Source: CBDDLJ01 sp965230635 (GTDB taxonomy: Bacteria > Pseudomonadota > Gammaproteobacteria > UBA1113). Taken from it: a stretch of 64,000 nt of DNA. The stretch lies in NCBI GenBank assembly GCA_965230635.1, contig CBDDLJ010000016.1, forward strand, positions 1-64,000, in the 5' to 3' direction. Of this stretch, positions 36,284 through 44,518 are shown piece after piece. The notes beneath the pieces are model-generated. The model was not told the origin of the DNA. It ran no database searches and worked only from the letters and a program-made list of their open reading frames with translations. The position numbers and the translations under genes were made by a program. Within the stretch, counting starts at the first letter, position 1; the number at the start of each line of letters is the position of its first letter.

Positions 36284-36901
36284 GGTTTTTTAATATATTT
36301 TAAAAATTTAGAAGATGCTTTAGATAATTTGGCGTCGATGATCACTGACGATTTGATACGAAGAGAGTTATTCAAAAAGAATGATTACTCTACAATTTTA
36401 TTGTGCAAAGAAGTATCGCAGCAAAAGATGATGAAGTTGAATTTATGTTTTGCAAATAATGTATGTGCTGTTGTAAATGACATTCATCAAGCAATACTTC
36501 AGCATAAGAATTTTCATTTAGCATGTAAATCACACCAGATTCATTTAAATAAACATTCTCCTGTGAGACAAGAAAATATTATAAAAGAAATGCTAAGAAA
36601 AGTAGATGATGCCATATATTTTCGTAGATTTCCAGTAAAAAACAAACGTAAAAAAACAAAAAAGACAAAAACTAAAAGAAAGCAATCTACTGCTACTACA
36701 ATGAAACGAAAATTACAATTGCCTAAGACAGTTTCATCAGGTAAGCAAAAGCCAGAATCCGTAATATCGCCACAAGTAAAAAAAGCAGAAGCTATATCAA
36801 CGCCTAGTTACGCTGACATAGTGCGTAGAGCAAATGTTAATAAACCTCATAGTAAGCCGTGTTCTGAAAAAGAAAATATAGCAAAAGGGCTTAAAATGTA
36901 G
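36284..36901 (+). CDS. unknown Lys-rich protein, likely second part of the split gene
   Basis: The frame is open from before 36284. The first ATG is at 36338 (MITDDLIRRELFKKNDYS), with no ribosome binding site before it or before the TTG at 36329. About 60 helical residues are followed by HLACKSHQIHLNKHSP and an extremely basic tract (NKRKKTKKTKTKRKQ). Then comes a disordered tail with STPSYADIVRRANVNKP. The basic tract could bind nucleic acid or act as a nuclear localisation-like signal in a host. It is joined to the preceding gene by a one-base shift. Its 3' end overlaps radC tail to tail by 55 bases. Confidence 0.55.
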   Translation, partial: GFLIYFKNLEDALDNLASMITDDLIRRELFKKNDYSTILLCKEVSQQKMMKLNLCFANNVCAVVNDIHQAILQHKNFHLACKSHQIHLNKHSPVRQENIIKEMLRKVDDAIYFRRFPVKNKRKKTKKTKTKRKQSTATTMKRKLQLPKTVSSGKQKPESVISPQVKKAEAISTPSYADIVRRANVNKPHSKPCSEKENIAKGLKM

Positions 36902-37521
36902 TGATCTAAAATTTTAATATCAAATAATGAAAAGTTTTTATGTAGTATTGATGTCAATTCACAATCTGCTTCGCTGGGTTGTACATTACCTGAGGGGTGA
37001 TTATGAGCGAGGATCAATGCTGATGCATTATGATGCAGTGCACGGGCAATGATTTTTCTAGGATAAATGTGTGCAGCATTGACTGTACCAAAGAATAATT
37101 TTTCAAATGCCAGTAATTCATTACTCGTGTTTAAAAATAAGCAAGCAAAAACTTCTTGTTGCTGTTGCATAAATTCGCGTTGTAAATAATGTTTTGTCAA
37201 TGTCACATTAGAGAATATTTGTTTTTTTTGTACATTCTGTCTAAAGTAACGTTTACTTAACTCTAGTGCCGTTTGTAGTAATATGTACTTATTTTTTCCT
37301 ATCCCTTTAAAGGAACATAATTCATCAAGTGATGTATTTAATAAATCGTGTATTGAGCCAAAATGTTGCAAGCAGTGGCGTGCTACATCTAGAGCTGTTT
37401 TGCCATGACAACCCGTTTGCAATAATATTGCTAAAATTTCTGCGTCGCTTAGCGCATCTGCACCTAGACAGTAAAATTTTTCACGAGGCCTTTCCATTTT
37501 TGGCCAATCAGAGATAGCCAT
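36847..37521 (-). CDS. radC: RadC/JAB-domain protein
   Basis: The 224-residue protein has the UPF0758 N-terminus (MERPREKFYCLGADALSDAEILAILLQTG), a helix-hairpin-helix part (LCSFKGIGKNKY) and the JAB/JAMM metal motif (AHIYPRKIIARAL, LILAHNHPSGNVQPS). Its role in repair is unproven. AAGGA lies 5 bases before ATG 37521, so a start 30 codons upstream is rejected. It is divergent from coaBC, the usual neighbour. Confidence 0.9.
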   Translation of the reverse strand: MAISDWPKMERPREKFYCLGADALSDAEILAILLQTGCHGKTALDVARHCLQHFGSIHDLLNTSLDELCSFKGIGKNKYILLQTALELSKRYFRQNVQKKQIFSNVTLTKHYLQREFMQQQQEVFACLFLNTSNELLAFEKLFFGTVNAAHIYPRKIIARALHHNASALILAHNHPSGNVQPSEADCELTSILHKNFSLFDIKILDHYILSPFAIFSFSEHGLL

Positions 37522-37610
37522 AAGATCCTTAACAATGTTAACATTCAGTATTATCGGGTTTCGTAAATGAATTATAAAATAATAATTTAGCACATTAGCA
37601 GTGGAATGCA

Positions 37611-38834
37611 ATGAATCGATTAAGTAACAAGCGTATTGTATTAGGGGTGACCGGCGGTATAGCCGCCTATAAAAGCGCGGATTTAATACGGCGTTTGCGT
37701 GAAGCAGGGGCCGATATCCGTGTTGTCATGACTAAAGCTGCGCAGGAATTTATCACCACACTGACAATGCAGGCATTATCAGGTAATTCTGTACATACCG
37801 ATTTGCTTGATGCAAGCATGGAAGCGGCTATGGGCCATATTGAATTAGCACGTTGGGCTGATGCCATTATTGTTGCACCAGCATCTGCTGATTTTATGGC
37901 AAATTTAGCCTATGGTCATGCCAATGATTTATTGACAACTGTGTGTTTAGCGAGCAATGCACTCACTGCAATTGCACCGGCAATGAATCAAGAAATGTGG
38001 ATTGATCCAGTCACACAAGAAAATTATCGAATATTGAAACAGCGCGATATTGCTGTATTTGGTCCAGCATCCGGATCACAAGCTTGTGGAGACATAGGTC
38101 CTGGACGTATGTTAGAGCCTATTGCATTAGTGGAAAGCTTGGCTAACATTTTTACAAATGGAGTATTATCTGGTGTGCATGTGATAGTAACGGCAGGTCC
38201 CACGCACGAAAATATTGATCCGGTACGCTATTTAACAAACTATAGTTCGGGTAAAATGGGCTATGCTATTGCTGATGCGGCTATTGAAGCCAATGCAAAA
38301 GTGACATTAATTAGTGGGCCGACTCGACTAAAAGCACCAGAACGTGTTAAATTAAAAACAGTGACATCGGCACAAGAAATGTATGAGGCGGTATTTGCTG
38401 ATATTGCTGACTGCGATATTTTAATATCTAATGCGGCCGTGGCAGATTATCGTTGTAAAAACATTTCTCCTCTAAAAATTGTCAAATCATCTGATGAAAT
38501 TCAATTACACTTGATACGTAATCCCGATATTATTTCAGATGTAGTAAAATTGTCAGGTAAGCCTTTTGTTGTTGGTTTTGCTGCCGAGACCGATAATGTG
38601 ATGGAAAAAGCGATGAATAAGATGAAAACAAAGGGAATGGATATGATCGCTGCGAATCAAGTGGGTCTTGCTGATCGCGGTTTTGATTCAGACAATAATG
38701 CAATGACAGTTTTTTGGGATAACGGTAAAGAAGAGTTGCCATTAGCAGCTAAAAGTCAAATTGCTAGACAGCTCATTAACATTATTGTGCAGAGGTATGC
38801 GTTATATGAAAAAGGTTCAATTAAAAATTCTTGA
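37611..38834 (+). CDS. coaBC: bifunctional phosphopantothenoylcysteine decarboxylase/synthase
   Basis: The 407-residue enzyme carries out two steps of coenzyme A synthesis. The N-terminal CoaC half has the FMN-binding GVTGGIAAYKSADLIRRLR, catalytic His in MGHIELARWAD, PAMNQEMW and the ASGSQACGDIGPGRM loop with its Cys. The CoaB half has TAGPTHENIDPVRYLTNYSSGKMG and the Lys-rich end. Length matches E. coli (406). The 3' end overlaps the dut start by 29 bases, coupling the two genes. Confidence 0.96.
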   Translation: MNRLSNKRIVLGVTGGIAAYKSADLIRRLREAGADIRVVMTKAAQEFITTLTMQALSGNSVHTDLLDASMEAAMGHIELARWADAIIVAPASADFMANLAYGHANDLLTTVCLASNALTAIAPAMNQEMWIDPVTQENYRILKQRDIAVFGPASGSQACGDIGPGRMLEPIALVESLANIFTNGVLSGVHVIVTAGPTHENIDPVRYLTNYSSGKMGYAIADAAIEANAKVTLISGPTRLKAPERVKLKTVTSAQEMYEAVFADIADCDILISNAAVADYRCKNISPLKIVKSSDEIQLHLIRNPDIISDVVKLSGKPFVVGFAAETDNVMEKAMNKMKTKGMDMIAANQVGLADRGFDSDNNAMTVFWDNGKEELPLAAKSQIARQLINIIVQRYALYEKGSIKNS

Positions 38835-39261
38835 TAGTCGTATTGGTGATGAGTTTCCATTACCAGAATATGCCACAGCGGGTTCTGCCGGACTAGACTT
38901 GCGGGCTTGCTTGCAAAAACCATTGCAGCTAGCGCCCAATCAATGTGAATTAATATCATCAGGTATATCGGTTTATATTGCTGATGAAAATATTGCTGCG
39001 ACTATTTTGCCTCGTTCTGGCTTGGGGCATAAACATGGCATTGTGCTAGGGAACTTAGTGGGGTTGCTTGATTCAGATTACCAGGGCCCACTGAAAATTT
39101 CTTGCTGGAATCGCAGTTGTGATCATTATACCATTATGCCGGGAGAACGTATTGCTCAAATAGTATTTGTCCCTATTATGAAAGTAGCATTTGACGTTGT
39201 TGATGAATTTGTAGCGAGTGAGCGCGGTGATGGTGGCTTTGGAAGCTCTGGAAAAATTTAA
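38806..39261 (+). CDS. dut: dUTPase
   Basis: The 151-residue trimeric dUTP pyrophosphatase prevents uracil incorporation and supplies dUMP. Motifs in order: AGSAGLDLRA, PRSGLGHKHGIVLGN, GLLDSDYQGPLKIS, GERIAQIVFVP and the C-terminal ERGDGGFGSSG that closes the active site. ATG 38806, with AGAGG upstream, gives the same length as E. coli Dut. It overlaps the end of coaBC. Confidence 0.96.
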   Translation: MKKVQLKILDSRIGDEFPLPEYATAGSAGLDLRACLQKPLQLAPNQCELISSGISVYIADENIAATILPRSGLGHKHGIVLGNLVGLLDSDYQGPLKISCWNRSCDHYTIMPGERIAQIVFVPIMKVAFDVVDEFVASERGDGGFGSSGKI

Positions 39262-39281
39262 ATTTATTTTGAGGTAGAATT

Positions 39282-40670
39282 ATGTATCAAATTCCTAAAG
39301 AGCCAGCACGTGAAATTTTTAGAGCTTATGATATTCGTGGAATAGCTGGGAAAGAACTAGATAAGCATACTGTTTTTGCACTAGGACGTGCAATAGGATC
39401 AGAGGTTTGTGATAAAGGTTATAGCGAGGTTGTTGTTGCCAGAGATGCACGTTTAAGCAGCTCTGAGCTAATGGCAGCTTTGCAGCAAGGTTTGCTAGAT
39501 TGTGGTTTAACTGTTACTGATATAGGTCAAGTGCCAACGCCTGTTTTATATTTTTCGACGTTTCACTTATCCATTCCATGTGGGATTATGTTAACAGCTA
39601 GTCATAATCCTGCTGAATACAATGGATTGAAAATTAATATTGGTGGCGCATCATTAACTCAAGATCATATAATGAATTTGTATGCTCGCATAAGGAATCA
39701 AGATTTTGTCGCAGAAAAAAAAGGCAACCTGCGTAGTCAAAATGTTTTATCAAGTTATATAGATAGAGTTTGTAGTGATGTGGCATTGGCTCGACCATTA
39801 AAAATAGTTATGGATTGTGGTAATGGCGTAGCTGGAATGATTGCTCCTCAGTTATTTAATCGCTTAGGCTGTGAAGTAATTGAATTATACTGTGATGTGG
39901 ATGGCGCGTTTCCCAATCATGAAGCAGATCCTAGTGTTGCTGAAAATTTAACAGATTTGCAAACGAAAGTACTTGCAGAGCAAGCGGACATTGGATTAGC
40001 TTTTGATGGTGATGTTGATCGTATCGGTGTTGTATCTAATGATGGAGAAATTATTTGGCCAGATCGTCAGTTATTATTATTTTCACGTGATGTGTTAAAA
40101 CGAACAGGTCAAGGCAAAATCATCTTTGATATTAAATGTACATCGCATTTATCACAAATGATTGAGCAATGGGGTGGTCAAGCCATCATGTCAAAAACAG
40201 GTCATTCTTTCTTAAAAAATAAACTGCGTGAAGAAAAAGGTTTATTGGCTGGTGAAATGAGTGGTCATATATTTTTTAAAGAACGTTGGTATGGGTTTGA
40301 TGATGGCATGTATGCAGCAGCAAGACTGTTAGAAATCATTTCTCATTGTGATGATACTGTTGCAGAAATTTTTGCTCAATTACCACATAGTGTTAGCACC
40401 CCTGAGTTGAAGTTGCCTGTGCCAGAAGAAGAAAAATTTGCCTTTTTAGAAAATTTTTGTAGGCAAGCTGATTTCCCTGGCGCTGAACTTATTACAATTG
40501 ATGGTTTACGTGTGGAATTTCCATTTGGTTGGGGCTTAATTCGGGTTTCTAATACATCGCCGTGTTTGACACTGCGGTTTGAAGCGGATAGTGAAAATAA
40601 TTTAAATAAAATACAGAATTTATTTCGATCTGAACTAGGGAAAATGGATTGTAACGAGCTACCATTTTAA
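39282..40670 (+). CDS. phosphomannomutase/phosphoglucomutase (AlgC/CpsG type)
   Basis: The 462-residue alpha-D-phosphohexomutase has FRAYDIRGIAGKEL, the phosphoserine loop MLTASHNPAEYNG, the metal loop FDGDVDRIG, the sugar loop GEMSGHIFFKERW and the phosphate loop RVSNTSPCLTLRFE. It interconverts sugar 1- and 6-phosphates for GDP-mannose, LPS or exopolysaccharide. GAGG precedes the start. It follows dut by 20 bases, the order coaBC-dut-algC found in many gammaproteobacteria. Confidence 0.93.
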   Translation: MYQIPKEPAREIFRAYDIRGIAGKELDKHTVFALGRAIGSEVCDKGYSEVVVARDARLSSSELMAALQQGLLDCGLTVTDIGQVPTPVLYFSTFHLSIPCGIMLTASHNPAEYNGLKINIGGASLTQDHIMNLYARIRNQDFVAEKKGNLRSQNVLSSYIDRVCSDVALARPLKIVMDCGNGVAGMIAPQLFNRLGCEVIELYCDVDGAFPNHEADPSVAENLTDLQTKVLAEQADIGLAFDGDVDRIGVVSNDGEIIWPDRQLLLFSRDVLKRTGQGKIIFDIKCTSHLSQMIEQWGGQAIMSKTGHSFLKNKLREEKGLLAGEMSGHIFFKERWYGFDDGMYAAARLLEIISHCDDTVAEIFAQLPHSVSTPELKLPVPEEEKFAFLENFCRQADFPGAELITIDGLRVEFPFGWGLIRVSNTSPCLTLRFEADSENNLNKIQNLFRSELGKMDCNELPF

Positions 40671-40686
40671 CTGGGCTAGCTGGATC

Positions 40687-41415
40687 TTATAATTTCATTC
40701 GCTTAAAAATAAACTCAGGAATGTATTTAATTATCAACATAATAAACCACCAAAATCTAGGTACATATAGTGTATTTTTTCTTTTGCTTATCGCATTTAT
40801 AATTTTGGGAGCAATAGCTTCAGGGTTTGACCAAAGAAGATTTTTTTTAAAATCAGTAGTCATCGGCGTATCAATAAACCCTGGTTTTATCAACAATAAA
40901 TGTATGCCACTTTTATATAAGCGAATACGTAAGCCGCTAGCAAATGTACTTACAGCTGCTTTGCTGGCAGCATATAAATAGTTTCCTTGCCTACCACGGT
41001 CACCTGAAACTGAGCTAATAACAGCAATGATTCCTTGTTTTTTCTCTTGCATGAGTTGGGCTACATTTTCCATTAATAGAAAGGTACTTGCTATATTAAT
41101 GGTTAACGTTTTTTGTATTGATTTTAACGATTTATTATCTGTAGGTAGTACACCATGTGCTATCAATGCGATATCAATGTAAGAAAACAGCTTTTTTATT
41201 TTAACAACACAGTCGTCAATATTTTCTAATTTTTCAAAATCACACGTAATCAGATCAACTTTTTTAGCACTTCGGGCTATTAAATCATCAGATATGCTTT
41301 TTAGTTTATCACTGTTGCGTGCAACTAAGATAAAATAAGCACCTTGACTTGCATAAACTCTGGCAACTGCCTGTGCAATAGCGGACGTTGCACCAAAAAT
41401 AATAATATTGGCCAT
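40687..41415 (-). CDS. DprE2-like short-chain dehydrogenase
   Basis: The 242-residue SDR has the NAD motif IIFGATSAIAQAVARVYA, VARNSDKL, the catalytic Ser-Tyr-Lys stretch ISSVSGDRGRQGNYLYAASKAAV, and LLLIKPGFIDTPM. The closest match I can name is DprE2, which reduces the keto intermediate to decaprenylphosphoryl-arabinose after DprE1. The start is 2 bases before the end of the oxidase gene, so the two are coupled. Last gene of a three-gene operon whose members together fit this pathway. Confidence 0.82.
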   Translation of the reverse strand: MANIIIFGATSAIAQAVARVYASQGAYFILVARNSDKLKSISDDLIARSAKKVDLITCDFEKLENIDDCVVKIKKLFSYIDIALIAHGVLPTDNKSLKSIQKTLTINIASTFLLMENVAQLMQEKKQGIIAVISSVSGDRGRQGNYLYAASKAAVSTFASGLRIRLYKSGIHLLLIKPGFIDTPMTTDFKKNLLWSNPEAIAPKIINAISKRKNTLYVPRFWWFIMLIIKYIPEFIFKRMKL

Positions 41416-41416
41416 G

Positions 41417-42700
41417 TTAAATTTCTCCTGTGATCACGCGCTGCCAAAAATCTGATGAGAACTTTATATCAGTATATTCAGTAAACTCTTTCCAACTAGG
41501 ATAGTTTGTCTGAAACGCTGTTGTAGACATTCTGGCATCTTTTGCCGGATATATCTTACCCTGATAAGATAGAACGAGTTCATCAAGATCGTTTAGCAAT
41601 GCAAGTGTTTTATTACCTTGGAACGGTAAGTCAAATGCCATACTATAACCTTCTTTGGGGAATGATAATAAGCCACGTGGTTTAATTTTTCCTAGTTTTT
41701 TTATTGTTGTTAAAAAAATACTCGGTTTTGACTGTTTTATTTTATTTAGCACTTCAATGCAAGCGTTGCTTGGTGCAACGAATTGATATTGTAAGAAGCC
41801 ACGACGCCCATATATTTTGTTCCAATTAAGGATATGATCTAGTGGGAAAAAGAACTTTTGATAATGAATTTTTTTGTTAATGTTTTTATGTCTGTGCCAA
41901 TAGACTTGATTAAAAAATGAAACGGTATATCGATTTAATGTAACGTTTGGCAAGAAGTAAGGAATATTTAATTTCATTTTTTTTTCTAGTACATTTTGCA
42001 TGTCGGAAGGTGAGGCTTGACTAAATATCCCTTTGGAAAAATTTCTCCTGCTTGAGCAAAGATTTATCCAGGCAACCATATAATTTGCATTGTTAATATT
42101 TTCTTCAAATAATTCAAAACATTCCTGGATAGAATTAAATGGACTATTTTCAAGATGAACAGAAGCCGTTGTTTTATCGCATTGTATTTTTGCGGAAACA
42201 ATTAATCCGGTGAGGCCTAGCCCACCTATTGTCGCAAAAAATAATTTTTCATTTTGCCTTGTTGAGCAGACTTGCAATCTTCCATCTGAGCGTAGCAAGG
42301 TAAGCTCAGTAACATGGTTGCCAAAACTGCCTTTTAGCCAGTGATCTTTTCCGTGCACATCATTAGCAATAGCGCCTCCAACAGTAACATATTGTGTGCC
42401 AGGTAAAGCAGATAAAAACCACCCTTTAGGAATAATTAACTGTAAAATATCACCTAGCATCACGCCACATTCACAATGTATAATACCTGTATTAGGATTA
42501 AAATTAATAAAGCGATTCAAATGATGCGTGCTTAGCAAGATCCCATTTTGATTTAAGCAGCTATCGCCATAACTTAAACCATTTCCATAAGGAAGCAATG
42601 TCAGACCATTCGTTGGCCAGGGATCCGATGTCCACCATAGTGGATGTATTTTTTGTTTTTTAACGTTGGGATAATTTCCCCAAGAGTATGATGTGGTCAT
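41417..42700 (-). CDS. DprE1-like FAD-dependent oxidase
   Basis: The 427-residue VAO-type flavoenzyme has LLPYGNGLSYGDSCLN and PGTQYVTVGGAIANDVHGKDH, with the His that carries FAD in some relatives, then GSFGNHVTELTLL. Near the end YPAKDARMS contains the Lys that DprE1 uses in catalysis. DprE1 oxidises decaprenylphosphoryl-ribose at C2. At the position of the Mycobacterium Cys attacked by benzothiazinones I align an Ala (YSMAFDLPF). Flanked by the UbiA-type transferase and the DprE2-like reductase. L-gulonolactone-oxidase-type activity is the main alternative, made unlikely by the neighbours. Confidence 0.85.
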   Translation of the reverse strand: MTTSYSWGNYPNVKKQKIHPLWWTSDPWPTNGLTLLPYGNGLSYGDSCLNQNGILLSTHHLNRFINFNPNTGIIHCECGVMLGDILQLIIPKGWFLSALPGTQYVTVGGAIANDVHGKDHWLKGSFGNHVTELTLLRSDGRLQVCSTRQNEKLFFATIGGLGLTGLIVSAKIQCDKTTASVHLENSPFNSIQECFELFEENINNANYMVAWINLCSSRRNFSKGIFSQASPSDMQNVLEKKMKLNIPYFLPNVTLNRYTVSFFNQVYWHRHKNINKKIHYQKFFFPLDHILNWNKIYGRRGFLQYQFVAPSNACIEVLNKIKQSKPSIFLTTIKKLGKIKPRGLLSFPKEGYSMAFDLPFQGNKTLALLNDLDELVLSYQGKIYPAKDARMSTTAFQTNYPSWKEFTEYTDIKFSSDFWQRVITGEI

Positions 42701-42701
42701 A

Positions 42702-43601
42702 TTAGTTTGCCAGTATTATGCTAATTAAACAAATGATACCTGTTATGTAGCTTATTGGGTCGGCTAATGCAAAAATAACTGGGTCGTCATTAACCTTACC
42801 TCGATAAGTTAATAACCAAATACGTGTTAGCCATAGACTGAGGGAGGCAATTCCCAAAAACAACCAGGCTGAATTTTGATAGAGTATTTGTTTGTAAGGC
42901 AAATAAATATAGCAAAGCAATATAAATATTGATAATGCGCTAGTGGTTATACCTATTTGGTAGAGTAAGGGCAAATGTTTGCTTTTATATTTCCGACCAT
43001 TGTTTTTTTTAAGGTTAGAGTCGATAAAAGTAAATTCTGAAACACGCTTTAATAATGCAAGGCTCGAAAAAAATAGCAGAGAAAACAGTAGTAGCCATTT
43101 TGAAATAGCAATGTTTGCAGCCATGCCGCCAGCATAAATGCGAAGAGTATAAAGTATGGCGAGCATAAGAATATCAACAAAAATAAGTTTTTTTCCTATG
43201 AAAGAATAAATGAGAGTGAAACTGAAATAGAATAAAAGTAAGCAAAATAACGGAGTTGAAATAAACTTGGAAAGTATGCATGCCAAAACCAATAGAAAGC
43301 TTGCAATCATTAATGCCGATTTAACCGATATATCATTATTGGTTATGGGACGGTTTTTTTTACGGGGATGGTTTTTATCAAACTTTTGGTCAATGATATC
43401 GTTACAAATATATCCTGATGATGCAAATAATGAAAAACAAAATATAGCTATCAATGTGTTTAAAATAAGATAAGGTTGACGTAATTGTTGAGCTGCTAGT
43501 AAGGGAATAAATAATAATAAATTTTTACTCCAATGATGTATGCGTAACAATTGGTAAAGTTTTAGTTTTTTATATGGCCATAATTGTTTGAAATTATTCA
43601 T
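42702..43601 (-). CDS. UbiA-family prenyltransferase, decaprenyl-phosphate phosphoribosyltransferase type
   Basis: A 299-residue membrane protein with eight to nine helices. The first Asp-rich motif NDIIDQKFDKNHPRKKNRPI and the second region FVDILMLAILYTLRIYAGG match the DPPR synthase group (Rv3806c in Mycobacterium, NoeC-like), which transfers phosphoribose to a polyprenyl phosphate. ATG 43601, with AAGAG upstream, is preferred over a frame extending to 43775, whose extra 58 residues are unlike the family. It leads the operon and lies 1 base from the oxidase start. Confidence 0.83.
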   Translation of the reverse strand: MNNFKQLWPYKKLKLYQLLRIHHWSKNLLLFIPLLAAQQLRQPYLILNTLIAIFCFSLFASSGYICNDIIDQKFDKNHPRKKNRPITNNDISVKSALMIASFLLVLACILSKFISTPLFCLLLFYFSFTLIYSFIGKKLIFVDILMLAILYTLRIYAGGMAANIAISKWLLLFSLLFFSSLALLKRVSEFTFIDSNLKKNNGRKYKSKHLPLLYQIGITTSALSIFILLCYIYLPYKQILYQNSAWLFLGIASLSLWLTRIWLLTYRGKVNDDPVIFALADPISYITGIICLISIILAN

Positions 43602-43817
43602 TGAGATGCTCTTACAGATTAAATCTGTATCCAAGAAAAGCGTTGAGTATTTGATGCAAAAAGAGATATTATATCGTTTTACTGGCTTATTGTGAACAAA
43701 GCATTGCAAAAACAAAATTCTATTAGTCACAGAAAGCAGCCAGTATAGCGTGACATAGATAGTGCTACAAAACATTCATTTATTTTTATAAAGATAAAAA
43801 AAAAATGTTTTTATAAA

Positions 43818-44384
43818 TTATTTTAGCTTTTTTCTTTGTTGTTCATAAGCGGCTTGGGCAACAGCGGTATTTTGTTTCGCTATATTATGGCTTTCTTGCA
43901 AATTTGCCAGGTAATCTTGATTAATAAATTGATCGCCTCCTACCGTATATGTGCCATCTTCCATCGATTTTTTTGCTTTTTGCAGATTTTCCAGTGATTG
44001 TTGTTCCATTGCTTGGGCTTGTTCCCATTGCTGTTTCAGCTTTTGTAATTTTGTACGATCTTGATCAGCTTGTTGTCCTACAGTGTGATTGTTTTGCCCA
44101 AAATTTTCCACATTGGGTATTTGGTTAACTGGCTGTGCGGGTACTTGTTCTATCTGTTCTGTTGGTGTTTGAGCAGTTGATTCTACTACAGGGACTTGGG
44201 CAATTGGCTGTGGATCTTGTGTTTCAATAATGATCTTTTTGGCTTGTGATTTATCCGGTGTTGGTACATTAGAAAATGTTGGTACGCCTTGAGCATTTTT
44301 AGTTTCATAAATAGCTGTTTTATCGGCATAAGCTGTCACAGCAATACAATAACAAATGGACAATATGAGTGTTTTTTTCACCAT
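43818..44384 (-). CDS. DUF4124-type periplasmic protein with coiled coil
   Basis: The 188-residue protein has a signal peptide (KKTLILSICYCIAVTAYA), then a DUF4124-like start (AIYETKNAQGVPTFSNVPTP), a Pro/Gln-rich linker and a C-terminal coiled coil (RTKLQKLKQQWEQAQAMEQQ, AAYEQQRKKLK). The promoter would lie in the 125 bases shared divergently with the next membrane gene. Function unknown. Confidence 0.7.
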   Translation of the reverse strand: MVKKTLILSICYCIAVTAYADKTAIYETKNAQGVPTFSNVPTPDKSQAKKIIIETQDPQPIAQVPVVESTAQTPTEQIEQVPAQPVNQIPNVENFGQNNHTVGQQADQDRTKLQKLKQQWEQAQAMEQQSLENLQKAKKSMEDGTYTVGGDQFINQDYLANLQESHNIAKQNTAVAQAAYEQQRKKLK

Positions 44385-44518
44385 GGTGCCTCCTTTTCTA
44401 CCAGTATAGCATTAAAAACAAGTACAATTTTTTATAATTAATGCTATTTTATTGGTTATTTGAACATTTTTCCAAATATTTTATTTATTGTCAGGTCACT
44501 TGCTAGGAATTGGACAGT

